Source: JAFGLY01 sp041309225 (lineage in GTDB: Bacteria; Myxococcota_A; UBA796; JAFGLY01). From it: a DNA stretch of 18,826 nt. The stretch lies in assembly GCA_041309225.1 (NCBI GenBank), contig JBFYZZ010000089.1, positions 1 to 18,826 on the forward strand, given 5' to 3'. Under the pieces are notes generated by a model, which saw only the letters and a program-made list of their open reading frames with translations, was not told the origin of the DNA and did no database searches. Positions within the stretch are counted from its first letter, which is position 1; each line of letters opens with the position of its first letter. Shown in pieces: positions 1 to 6,763 of the stretch. The translations under genes and the position numbers were made by a program.

Positions 1-706
1 ACCAGTCGAGCCCATCCGCGTCCCCATCGATGGCGATCGGGTCCGACAGGTAGTCCGACAGCACCCCGAACCCCCCCGCATCGTCGTGCCCGGCACCGTC
101 GGAGTCTAGGGTGGTGTAGTCCGAACCTCTCGTTGTAGCTACCGCAACTGTCCAAGCTGTAATCTCTGTCCAAGTAGTGACTCCAACAAGGTCACTAATT
201 GAAAGAGCAAGTTCGATATACCAATCACTTAATACTCCTACCGAAGTTACCCCAACTGACTGATATTGTACTATAGAAGTTGAAGACGGTTCACTAAAGC
301 TTACTGTCTCAGCTTCATCGTTAAGACCGCCTATTGATGATGTATTACTAATAAAATATGCAGCATTAGCGAGAGAACCTAAAACATACGAAAATTCAAA
401 ACAAGTCATATCACTATCGGTGTTGAATACAATCCCCCATGACCCCGAGTATGGCAGGGGATTCGTATCACTCGGGTCTGCATTCACCCTCATCCGGAAG
501 TACAGGTTGTCATCGTCGAAGGCCCAGCTGGCTACGGGGTTGCTGGCGTCGCCCACGAGGTCCCAGGCGCTCTCGGCCGCGAGGCCGACGGTGTCGTTCT
601 GGGGATCGGTGAGGGGGCTGCCCCCCTGTGTGAGGGGGATCCAGGCGGTGTCATCGGGCCAGGCGTGGGCGGGGGAGAGAGCGAGGAGGAGGAGGAGGAT
701 GTGCAC
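1..706 (-). CDS. Secreted protein of unknown function, 5' part (runs off left edge)
   Basis: The frame is open from a GTG at 706-704 to the window edge (235 codons, no stop). I chose this start because GGAG (minus strand, 716-713) sits 6 nt upstream and the protein then opens with a signal peptide: a short Leu-rich core followed by SPAHA before W16. There is an in-frame GTG at 718, but without a ribosome site. Mature residues 45-100 contain AWDLVGD and DDDNLYFRMRV, typical of extracellular beta-sandwich modules in secreted bacterial proteins. Residues 201-235 turn Asp/Gly-rich (DSDGAGHDD, DGDADGLDW), the style of calcium-binding thrombospondin-3-like repeats, so more such repeats probably follow off the edge. 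Codons for about residues 76-195 are AT-rich (TTA, ATA, GTA, TCA), unlike every other gene here. I do not recognise a family with certainty. The role is inferred to be surface or extracellular. Confidence 0.8.
   Translation of the reverse strand, partial: MHILLLLLALSPAHAWPDDTAWIPLTQGGSPLTDPQNDTVGLAAESAWDLVGDASNPVASWAFDDDNLYFRMRVNADPSDTNPLPYSGSWGIVFNTDSDMTCFEFSYVLGSLANAAYFISNTSSIGGLNDEAETVSFSEPSSTSIVQYQSVGVTSVGVLSDWYIELALSISDLVGVTTWTEITAWTVAVATTRGSDYTTLDSDGAGHDDAGGFGVLSDYLSDPIAIDGDADGLDW
120..480. other. AT-rich island inside a GC-rich gene
   Basis: By hand count, 181-420 has 89 G/C in 240 bases (about 37%), while flanking sequence and the rest of the window are far more GC-rich. The island lies entirely within the leftward secreted-protein frame, which stays open through both junctions, so it is not an insertion that breaks the gene. 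The change is carried mainly by third positions: codons such as TTA, ATA and GTA appear here and are almost absent elsewhere. No inverted repeats, target-site duplication or transposase are visible at its edges. Confidence 0.85.
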
Positions 707-741
707 GGGGGACTCCACGGCGGGGAACGGACACTGGGAAC

Positions 742-750
742 GGTATACCA
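742..750 (-). promoter_or_regulatory. Possible extended -10 promoter element for the leftward secreted-protein gene
   Basis: In the 223-bp divergent gap (707-929) the only AT-containing hexamer is within the palindrome GGTATACC (742-749). Read on the minus strand it gives TGGTATACC, an extended -10-like TG-N-TATA arrangement about 35 nt before the GTG start at 706. No convincing -35 box is visible. The rest of the gap is GC-rich and shows nothing further. Confidence 0.25.
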
Positions 751-918
751 CGGGATCGGAGGGAGGGCGCCCGGGGCCTGGAGCCCCCGCCGTCCGATCC
801 GGCCGGCCCACCCTCCACCGCCGGGGCTCCCCGCCAGCCAGGATCCCCCTCTCGCTCCAGGGCCCTGCCCGGGCCAGGCACCCGGGTTACCGCCCCAGGC
901 CGGGCCCGTCCCCCGTCC

Positions 919-923
919 AGGAG
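919..923 (+). promoter_or_regulatory. Ribosome binding site that fixes the aminotransferase start
   Basis: AGGAG at 919-923 lies 6 nt before the ATG at 930. The reading frame is open about 510 nt further upstream, but that stretch overlaps the opposite-strand gene and encodes no aminotransferase sequence. This site therefore decides the start. Confidence 0.8.
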
Positions 924-929
924 TCCTCC

Positions 930-2138
930 ATGGTCACCGTGATCCATCCCGCCGAGCGCACGCGCAACGTCCGATACGCCGTGCGCGACATCGTCGTCCT
1001 CGCGGAGCAGGCGGCGAAAGCCGGCAAGGAGCTCCTCTACCTCAACATCGGCGATCCCAACAAGTTCGACTTCGAGACGCCGCGCCCGCTCATCGAGGCG
1101 GCCTACCGCGCGATGCTGGCCAACGCGAACGGCTACTCGCCGTCGTCCGGCACGAAGCAGGCCGTGGACGCGGTGGCGCGGGAGGCGGCCCGGAAGGGGA
1201 TCACGAACGTCCAGGACATCTTCGTGACCAGCGGGGCCTCCGAGGGCATCGACCTCTGCCTCTCGGCGCTGGCCGATCCCGGCGACGACGTCCTCGTGCC
1301 GAGCCCCGGATACCCCCTCTACACCGCGGTGCTGGCCCGGCTCGAGGTGCGGGAGAACTCCTACTACCTCGACGAGGCCAACGGCTGGCAGCCCTCCGTC
1401 TCGGACATCGCCTCCAAGATCACCCCCCGGACGCGCGCCATCGCGATCATCCACCCCAACAACCCGACGGGCTCCTTCGCGTCCGACGAGACGCTCCTGG
1501 GGATCCTCGACCTCGCCCGCAGGCACGACCTGGTGGTGCTCGCCGACGAGATCTACGACCGCCTGCTCTTCGACGGCCGGACGCCCCGCTCCATCGCGGC
1601 CCTCGCGCCCGACGTGCCGTGCGTGACGTTCGGCGGGCTGTCCAAGGTGCACGTCGGGCCCGGCTGGCGGCTGGGCTGGGGCATCGCGAGCGGTCCCGGC
1701 GAGGCGATGGCCCCGTTCCTCGCGGCCCTCAACCAACTGCTGCGCGCGCGTCTGTGCGCCAACCACCCGCTGCAGGCCGCGATCCCCGTGGCGCTCGACG
1801 GCGGGTGTCCCCACCTGCCCGAGGTGATGGCCAGGCTCACCCGCCGCCGCGACCTCACGGTCCGGATGCTCAACGAGATCCCCGGCATCACCTGCGTGCG
1901 GCCTGAGGGCGCGTTCTACGCCTTCCCCCGCCTGCACATCGCCGGGACCGACACCGAGTGGGTCCACGGGCTCATCCGGGAGACCGGCGTGGTCGTCGTG
2001 CCCGGCTCGGGCTTCGGCCAGGTGCCCGGTACGCAGCACTTCCGGGTCGTCTTCCTGCCCGACGAGCGTACGCTCGAGAAGGCCTACCGCCAGATCGCGG
2101 CCTGGCAGGCCCGCTGGCTCGACACGCACCCGGGCTAG
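930..2138 (+). CDS. Class I PLP-dependent aminotransferase, alanine-aminotransferase-like
   Basis: 402 aa, the usual size for fold-type I class I aminotransferases. Visible landmarks: NIGDPNKFDF (39-48), GYSPSSGTKQA at the substrate entrance (68-78), TSGASEGIDL (100-109), the NNPTG signature (177-181), Asp206 and Tyr209 of ADEIYD that contact PLP, and Lys239 in LSKVHVGPGWRLGW, the Schiff-base lysine. An HFRVVFLPDE segment near the C-terminus supplies the carboxylate-binding Arg. The N-terminal pattern (YAVRDIVVLAEQ, LNIGDP, FDFETP) matches the AlaA/AlaT alanine transaminase subgroup, which exchanges alanine/2-oxoglutarate with pyruvate/glutamate in the cytoplasm. The exact substrate is inferred. 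It is the first gene of a rightward run and is followed 20 nt later by a thioesterase gene. Confidence 0.93.
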   Translation: MVTVIHPAERTRNVRYAVRDIVVLAEQAAKAGKELLYLNIGDPNKFDFETPRPLIEAAYRAMLANANGYSPSSGTKQAVDAVAREAARKGITNVQDIFVTSGASEGIDLCLSALADPGDDVLVPSPGYPLYTAVLARLEVRENSYYLDEANGWQPSVSDIASKITPRTRAIAIIHPNNPTGSFASDETLLGILDLARRHDLVVLADEIYDRLLFDGRTPRSIAALAPDVPCVTFGGLSKVHVGPGWRLGWGIASGPGEAMAPFLAALNQLLRARLCANHPLQAAIPVALDGGCPHLPEVMARLTRRRDLTVRMLNEIPGITCVRPEGAFYAFPRLHIAGTDTEWVHGLIRETGVVVVPGSGFGQVPGTQHFRVVFLPDERTLEKAYRQIAAWQARWLDTHPG

Positions 2139-2158
2139 CCGGGGGCGCGGAGGCGTCC

Positions 2159-2626
2159 ATGCGGGTTCCCGCCCTCCTACGCGGCCGGTCCGAGGATCCC
2201 ACGGTGTGGGCGACGGTCTTCGAGGCGGTCGGTCCCACCACGGCCACCGGGGCGCTGGGGATCACGCTCGTCGAGGTCGGGCCCGACGGGATGGTGATGG
2301 AGATGCCGATCTCCGACGCCGTCCGTCAACCCTACGGCCTCCTGCACGGGGGGGCCAGCGCGCTGCTCGCGGAGACCGTGGCGTCGTTCCACGCCGGCTG
2401 GGGCCAGGATCTGACCCGGGTGGCGCCCGTGGGGATCGAGCTCAACATCTCCCACCTCCAGAGCGCGAGCGAGGGCCGCGTGCAGGCGCGCGGACGGGTC
2501 CTGCGGCGCACGCGCCACACGGTCGTCCACGAGGTGGAGATCGTCCACCTCGAGACCGGGCGCCTCCTCGCCGTGGCCCGCGTGACCAACCTCCTGAGGC
2601 CGGTCGCCGCCGCCGGCGGCGGCTGA
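2159..2626 (+). CDS. Hotdog-fold acyl-CoA thioesterase (PaaI / YdiI-MenI type)
   Basis: 155 aa. The start at ATG 2159 is set by GGAGG at 2149-2153. The hallmark is RQPYGLLHGGASALLAETVAS (56-76), close to the YdiI/EntH/MenI segment QPFGLLHGGASAALAET. His63-Gly64-Gly65 bind the thioester region and Glu72 is the expected catalytic carboxylate. The second half (ELNISHL at 94-100, then GRV..GRVLRRTRH) matches the strand pattern of the family. Members hydrolyse aromatic or acyl-CoA thioesters in the cytoplasm, for example DHNA-CoA in menaquinone synthesis or proofreading products. Which one applies here cannot be read from sequence. It lies 20 nt after the aminotransferase and 9 nt before the membrane-protein gene, so co-transcription is likely. 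The Ala/Gly-rich tail AAAGGG after residue 149 is probably disordered. Confidence 0.9.
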   Translation: MRVPALLRGRSEDPTVWATVFEAVGPTTATGALGITLVEVGPDGMVMEMPISDAVRQPYGLLHGGASALLAETVASFHAGWGQDLTRVAPVGIELNISHLQSASEGRVQARGRVLRRTRHTVVHEVEIVHLETGRLLAVARVTNLLRPVAAAGGG

Positions 2627-2635
2627 TCGGGCCCC

Positions 2636-4519
2636 ATGCCGGCGCCGAACCCCTCCCTCCTCCGCCGGATCGCCGGCCTGGCGGCGCCGGTCCTCCTCGT
2701 CCTGGCCACCTGGGCGGCGGTGTTCGCCTCCGCGCTCCTCCACTGGGACACCCGGGCGGCCACCCTCGCGGGCCCCATGGCCTTCCGGCCCGATCCGATG
2801 CCCCCCGTGCCCCGCGAGGTGGCCCTCGACCTCGTGCTGCACCTGTGGCAGTACGATCACGTGGCCCGGGCCCTCGCGGCCGGGCTGCCCCTCTTCGAGA
2901 CCCGGAACCTGACGTTCCCCGCGGTGCTGGACCTCCAGACCGTGTGGGGAGGCCACCTGGACCTGCTGCTCGGGGTGCCGCTGGTGGGCCCCCTCACGCT
3001 CCTCGGCGTCTCCAACACCGTCGTCGCCGTGCTGCTCCTGGCGAGCGGCCTGGGCGCGTTCCTGCTGGCCCGCGAGGTCACGGGCCAGGCCTGGGCCGCG
3101 GCCGTGGCCGCCGCGCTCTACCTGGTCTCCCCGCCGCTCCTGCAGGACGCGGCCAACGGGCGCGCCGAGCAGGTTTCCGTGGGCATCACGGCCTTCGGCC
3201 TCCTCTTCCTGGGACGCTGGCTCACCCGCGGGCGGGTCCGCGACCTGGGGCTTGCGGCCCTGGGCTTCGGCGTCGCGGTGCTCGGCTACCTCGGCACCGG
3301 GATCATGCTCGTGTTCGCGCTGCCCGCCGTGGGACTCGGGTTCGTGCCCGCCCTCCTCCGGCGACCCGACCGGTCGGGCGCCCTCCCCGACCGGCGGGCG
3401 GTGCTCCGCCGCCTCGCGTGGACCGCCGGCATGCTGGCCCTCCTCGCGATGCCGGTGCTCCTGGGGGTGGGCGCGGCCCACATGCGCAGCTGGTTCCTCG
3501 CGGGCCCGGATCCCGACACCTTGGAGGCGTGGTCGCGCCAGAGCATGGAGTGGGGCGTGCTCCTCCCCTGGATGTTCCTGCCGTTCCCGCTCGGCCGGGC
3601 CTCGGTGACCGGCTGGGCCCTCCCGCTGGTGGCGCTGCCCGCCCTCGTCCTGCGCCGGGGCCCGGGCCGGGTCCTGCCGTGGCTGCTCGGCGCGGCGCTC
3701 GTCCACCTCCTGGCCATGGGCAGCGTGATCCGGATCGAGCCCGCGTTCCGCCTCGTCTCCCCCTACGCCTGGCTGCCGCACGTCTTCCCCTTCCTCCTGC
3801 GCTTCCACTGGCCCTACCGCTTCCTCCTCCTCGGCGACCTGCTGCTCGCCGTGCTGGCGGCCGTCGCGCTCGCCCGGCTGGGTGCTCGCGGCCGGGTCGG
3901 GACGGCCCTCGCGGCGGGGCTGTCCGTGGTCGGCCTGGCCGGGGCGATCGTCCAGGTCCACGCGTTCGTGCCCATGCCGTCGCTTCCGCTCCCGGATCCG
4001 CCGATGGTCTACCGCGTCATCGCGCGCTCCCCGGCGGACGAGGCGGTCCTGGAGGTCCCGGCGCGACGGGTGTCCAACGCCGAGGGAGCCCAGCTCTACC
4101 ACCGGCACCCCATCTGCTGCCTGGACCTGCCGCCCGAGCTGGAGCCGCCCGGCCTCGCACAGCTCGACGCCGGGAACCCGGTCTTCGAGCTGGTCCGCCA
4201 CGTCTCCACCGACCGGGCCCCCGCGTTGCTCGCCCGCACCGGGATCGGGCCGGACGCCGCGTCCCGGCTCGCGGACCTGGGCTTCGGGTGGGTCGTCGTC
4301 CAGGATCTCCGGCGCTCGCACACCTCGGCCGGATGCTGGCCCGACACCCCGCCCGGCCAGCCGTCCGAGCCGTGCGACGCACGGTATCTGCCGCACGCCG
4401 TGATGCGCGCCCTGTTCGGGCCGCCCGTGCTCGAGGAGCCCGCCGGCCGGGGCTGGCTCTCGCTCTACTCCGTGATCGAACGCCCGGGGCTCGTCATCCC
4501 GGCCCTGCCCGGACCCTGA
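2636..4519 (+). CDS. Polytopic membrane protein, GT-C/YfhO glycosyltransferase-like
   Basis: 627 aa. A hydrophobic helix at about 13-35 is followed by a roughly 75-residue non-membrane loop (about 36-110, containing FETRNLTFP), as in GT-C lipid-linked sugar transferases, where the first loop carries catalytic acids. Further helices are seen near 110-147, 151-168, 183-195, 203-240, 262-282, 305-320, 324-340, 345-362, 381-390, 394-415 and 421-442. From about 445 the protein becomes a soluble domain of about 180 residues with cysteines (HPICCLDLP near the middle) and an RYLPHAVMRALFGPP motif. The RFHWPYRFLLL segment (389-399) resembles the membrane part of YfhO-like proteins. The start at ATG 2636 follows the thioesterase stop by 9 nt and lacks a clear ribosome site, suggesting coupled translation. 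Likely role (inferred): glycosylation or sugar-lipid handling at the inner membrane. Confidence 0.75.
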   Translation: MPAPNPSLLRRIAGLAAPVLLVLATWAAVFASALLHWDTRAATLAGPMAFRPDPMPPVPREVALDLVLHLWQYDHVARALAAGLPLFETRNLTFPAVLDLQTVWGGHLDLLLGVPLVGPLTLLGVSNTVVAVLLLASGLGAFLLAREVTGQAWAAAVAAALYLVSPPLLQDAANGRAEQVSVGITAFGLLFLGRWLTRGRVRDLGLAALGFGVAVLGYLGTGIMLVFALPAVGLGFVPALLRRPDRSGALPDRRAVLRRLAWTAGMLALLAMPVLLGVGAAHMRSWFLAGPDPDTLEAWSRQSMEWGVLLPWMFLPFPLGRASVTGWALPLVALPALVLRRGPGRVLPWLLGAALVHLLAMGSVIRIEPAFRLVSPYAWLPHVFPFLLRFHWPYRFLLLGDLLLAVLAAVALARLGARGRVGTALAAGLSVVGLAGAIVQVHAFVPMPSLPLPDPPMVYRVIARSPADEAVLEVPARRVSNAEGAQLYHRHPICCLDLPPELEPPGLAQLDAGNPVFELVRHVSTDRAPALLARTGIGPDAASRLADLGFGWVVVQDLRRSHTSAGCWPDTPPGQPSEPCDARYLPHAVMRALFGPPVLEEPAGRGWLSLYSVIERPGLVIPALPGP

Positions 4520-4523
4520 CCCG

Positions 4524-4542
4524 GCGCCCGCACCCGGGGCGC
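4524..4542 (+). terminator. GC-rich hairpin just after the membrane-protein stop codon
   Basis: GCGCCC (4524-4529) and GGGCGC (4537-4542) form a perfect 6-bp stem with a 7-nt loop, starting 4 nt past the TGA at 4517-4519. No T-run follows, so it is at best a weak or Rho-assisted terminator or an mRNA 3' stabiliser. The 107-bp gap 4520-4626 holds nothing else recognisable except the ribosome site of the next gene. Confidence 0.25.
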
Positions 4543-4626
4543 TCGGGGAGCCTCGCCCGCCCGACCTGCCGCTCACCGCCGCCCCGGATAGGCCCCCGCT
4601 CCTGAGAACCCACCGGAGGACCACGG

Positions 4627-5766
4627 ATGACCGAGGGGCAGCCCCCGCAGGTGCCGATCCGGCGCAGCCTGCTCGTCGTGGACGACGATCCCGACGTGCG
4701 GGAGACGCTGGCCGACGGGCTGCGCCTCATCGGGTACGACGTCCAGACGGCCGAGTGCGCCAGCGAGGCCTACACCCTCGCGATGCGGGAGACGTTCCAC
4801 CTCGTCCTGAGCGACATCCGGATGCCCGACGAGGACGGCATGGCCCTCCTGAACCGCCTGAAGACCCTCGATCCCGACCTCGAGGTGGTGCTGGTCACGG
4901 GGATCCGCGACATGGACCTCGCCCTGCAGGCCCTGAGGGTCGGGGCCACCGACTACATCACCAAACCGTTCCGGCTCGACGAGGTCCACTTCGTGGTCGA
5001 GCGGTCGCTCGAGAAGCGCCGGCTCGTCATCGAGAACCGAACCTGGCAGGCCGAGCTCGAGCGCCTCGTTCTGGAGCGGACCCGGGAGCTGTCCGAGAAG
5101 AAGGCCGAGGTGGAGCGCCTGTACGGCGATCTCCAGCGCACCTGGGAGAGCACCCTGCACGCGCTGCTGCTCGCCCTCGACCTGCGCGACAACGAGACCC
5201 GCGGCCACTCCTGGCGGGTGGTGGAGTACGCCGTCCTGCTGGCACGGGCCCTCGACGTGGACGAGGCGACCATCCCGGAGATGCGGCTGGGCGCCATCTT
5301 CCACGACATCGGAAAGATCGGAGTCCCGGACTCCATCCTGCGGAAGCCGGGCACCCTCGACACGGCCGAGTGGGAGGTCATGCGGCGCCACCCGGACATG
5401 GGCTACCGGCTGCTGGCCTCGGTGGGATTTCCCGAGGTGGCGCTCGGGATCGTGCACGCCCACGAGGAGCGGTGGGACGGCTCGGGCTACCCCCGGGGCC
5501 TCGAGGGCGACCAGATCCCCCTGGGTGCCCGGATCTTCGCCGTGGCGGACACGTTCGACTCCATGACGTCCGACCGCCCCTACCGGCCCGCCTGCGGCAT
5601 CGCCGAGGCGAGGGCGGAGATCCGGCGGGTGGCGGGCGTACAGCTCGACCCCCGGGTGGCCGAGGCCTTCCTCTCCATCCCGGCCCTGGCCCTCGAGGCG
5701 GTCCGCGACCGGGTCCATGCCGAGGCCCTCGCCATCGAGGAGCAGGTCCAGCGCACGCTGGGCTGA
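4627..5766 (+). CDS. Response regulator with HD-GYP domain (c-di-GMP phosphodiesterase)
   Basis: 379 aa. GGAGG at 4615-4619 supports ATG 4627. Residues 13-125 form a REC receiver: acidic pocket D19-D21, phospho-acceptor Asp63 in LSDIRMPDEDG, Thr91 and Lys113 (TKPF). A charged probable coiled coil (about 126-175) links to an HD-GYP domain (about 176-360). Its metal ligands are visible: His194, HD at 226-227 (HDIGK), His255 (RRHPDMG), His279 with EERWDGSGYP (GYP at 287-289), and Asp308 (VADTFD). All signature residues are intact, so hydrolysis of cyclic di-GMP to pGpG/GMP is expected. This is the RpfG-like architecture, without a DNA-binding domain. Phosphorylation by a sensor kinase not in this window presumably controls it. 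The next gene begins 13 nt downstream, so the two may be co-transcribed. Confidence 0.96.
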   Translation: MTEGQPPQVPIRRSLLVVDDDPDVRETLADGLRLIGYDVQTAECASEAYTLAMRETFHLVLSDIRMPDEDGMALLNRLKTLDPDLEVVLVTGIRDMDLALQALRVGATDYITKPFRLDEVHFVVERSLEKRRLVIENRTWQAELERLVLERTRELSEKKAEVERLYGDLQRTWESTLHALLLALDLRDNETRGHSWRVVEYAVLLARALDVDEATIPEMRLGAIFHDIGKIGVPDSILRKPGTLDTAEWEVMRRHPDMGYRLLASVGFPEVALGIVHAHEERWDGSGYPRGLEGDQIPLGARIFAVADTFDSMTSDRPYRPACGIAEARAEIRRVAGVQLDPRVAEAFLSIPALALEAVRDRVHAEALAIEEQVQRTLG

Positions 5767-5779
5767 CGTACCCCCCCCC

Positions 5780-6565
5780 ATGCCCGCCCTCCCCTGGTCG
5801 CTCGCTGCCCTCCTGGCGCTCGGATCGGCCGGTGCCGCCCCCGTGTGCGATCGGAGCTGCGAGCCGCTCCTCCAGGACGTGTTCGGGTGCTGCCCGCCGT
5901 CCCCCACCTCCACGGGCCGCGTGGGGCCGCTCCCGGATCGGGGCTCGCCCGCGCTGGCGTTCGAGGGCTCCGACGGCCGAACCCTGCTCGGCATGAAGAT
6001 CGAGGTGTCGCAGGCGCTCTACCAGGCCGTCACGGGGCAGGCGCCCAGCGCCCACGCCGCGTGCGGCGCGTCCTGTCCCGTGGAGCGCGTGACCTGGTGC
6101 GACGCGGTGGCCTTCGCCAACCGCCTCTCGGCCCGGGATTGGCTCCAGCCCGTCTACGGACTCCCGGACGGGTTCCGGCCCGGCATGGACGCGGCCTCGT
6201 GCGACGGGCTCGCCGGGGAGGTGACCGTGAACGCCCGCGCCGGCGGGTGGCGCCTGCCGACCGAGGCCGAGTGGGCGGCCCTGGCCGCCCTGGAGGGCGG
6301 CCCGTCCCCCTCCGAGGCGGCCTCCCGCCGGGTCGAGGGGCGATCGCGGCCTCCCTGCGACGGCAACGACGGCCGCCAGGGGGTCTGCGACGCGGTGGGG
6401 AACGTCTGGGAGTGGGTCTGGGACGCCGATCCCGATGGACGGCGGGCGGTGCGCGGCTGCTCGTTCCAATGCCCGCCCGGCACGGCGGGTGCGGGCTCGC
6501 GCCTCGCGGTCGCGCCCGGCCTCCGGGACGAGGGCATCGGGTTCCGCCTGGTTCGCGCCCGGTAG
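5780..6565 (+). CDS. Exported FGE-sulfatase-fold (SUMF1/EgtB/PvdO-like) protein
   Basis: 261 aa from ATG 5780, where a signal peptide begins (hydrophobic 5-18, AGAA before P21). The frame is open further upstream, but only over the preceding gene. Mature residues 23-38 are Cys-rich (C23, C27, C37, C38). The FGE-sulfatase fold follows: VSQALYQAVTG (76-86), CPVERVTWCDAVAFANRLS (99-117), WRLPTEAEWAALA (157-169), GNVWEWVWD (207-215), AVRGCSFQC (223-231) and a terminal GIGFRLVRA. In true formylglycine-generating enzymes a Cys pair lies a few residues after the AVRGGSW-like segment. Here that stretch (232-252) has no Cys, so sulfatase activation is unlikely. A binding, structural or PvdO-like role is more plausible. 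It probably resides in the periplasm or outside the cell. It lies 13 nt after the HD-GYP gene and converges with the leftward gene(s) ending at 6575 or 6754. Confidence 0.85.
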   Translation: MPALPWSLAALLALGSAGAAPVCDRSCEPLLQDVFGCCPPSPTSTGRVGPLPDRGSPALAFEGSDGRTLLGMKIEVSQALYQAVTGQAPSAHAACGASCPVERVTWCDAVAFANRLSARDWLQPVYGLPDGFRPGMDAASCDGLAGEVTVNARAGGWRLPTEAEWAALAALEGGPSPSEAASRRVEGRSRPPCDGNDGRQGVCDAVGNVWEWVWDADPDGRRAVRGCSFQCPPGTAGAGSRLAVAPGLRDEGIGFRLVRAR

Positions 6566-6574
6566 ACGCGCGCG

Positions 6575-6763
6575 TCAGTCGGCCTCGGGGCCCTCGGCGT
6601 CCTCGGGGAACTCGTCGGCGACGCCGGCGTCGTCCTCGTCGAGGACGTCGTCGGCCTCCTCGTCGGGGAGCCCCTGCTCCGCGGACTCGTCGTCCTCATC
6701 GACGGGGAGGTCGTCCTCGTCGACGGCACACCCGGGCCAGGGCCGGTGGGGGGTCAGTCGCAC
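6575..6763 (-). CDS. Possible small, highly acidic protein
   Basis: A 62-codon frame from GTG 6763, overlapping the last codons of the Cys/Asp-repeat lipoprotein in another frame, to TGA at 6575. About half the residues from 14 on are Asp or Glu (for example VDEDDLPVDEDDE, DEEADDVLDEDD). No ribosome site precedes the GTG, and a GC-rich GTC-repeat DNA could yield such a frame by chance. It otherwise fills the 188-bp gap between two convergent genes. It is not a frameshifted tail of the lipoprotein gene in any obvious way, because that gene's stop lies upstream of the nearby C-run. Function unknown, and possibly not a gene. Confidence 0.25.
   Translation of the reverse strand: MRLTPHRPWPGCAVDEDDLPVDEDDESAEQGLPDEEADDVLDEDDAGVADEFPEDAEGPEAD

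Noticed and set aside
773..787. GGGGC/GCCCC hairpin in the 707-929 gap as a terminator
   Set aside because: A five-base GC stem with no T-run lying between divergent genes is expected by chance at this base composition.
420..929. N-terminal extension of the aminotransferase frame
   Set aside because: It overlaps the opposite-strand secreted-protein gene, has no aminotransferase sequence and lies upstream of a good ribosome site at 919-923.
651..2129. Long minus-strand frame opposite the aminotransferase
   Set aside because: An antisense artefact of very high GC: the composition is Gly/Arg/Pro/His-rich with no domain, while the plus strand encodes a clear enzyme.
2177..4624. 815-codon minus-strand frame
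   Set aside because: An Arg/Glu/Gly-rich antisense shadow of the thioesterase and membrane-protein genes, with no recognisable motif.
5780..6565. A true formylglycine-generating enzyme
   Set aside because: The FGE-sulfatase fold is present, but the C-terminal catalytic Cys pair is missing.
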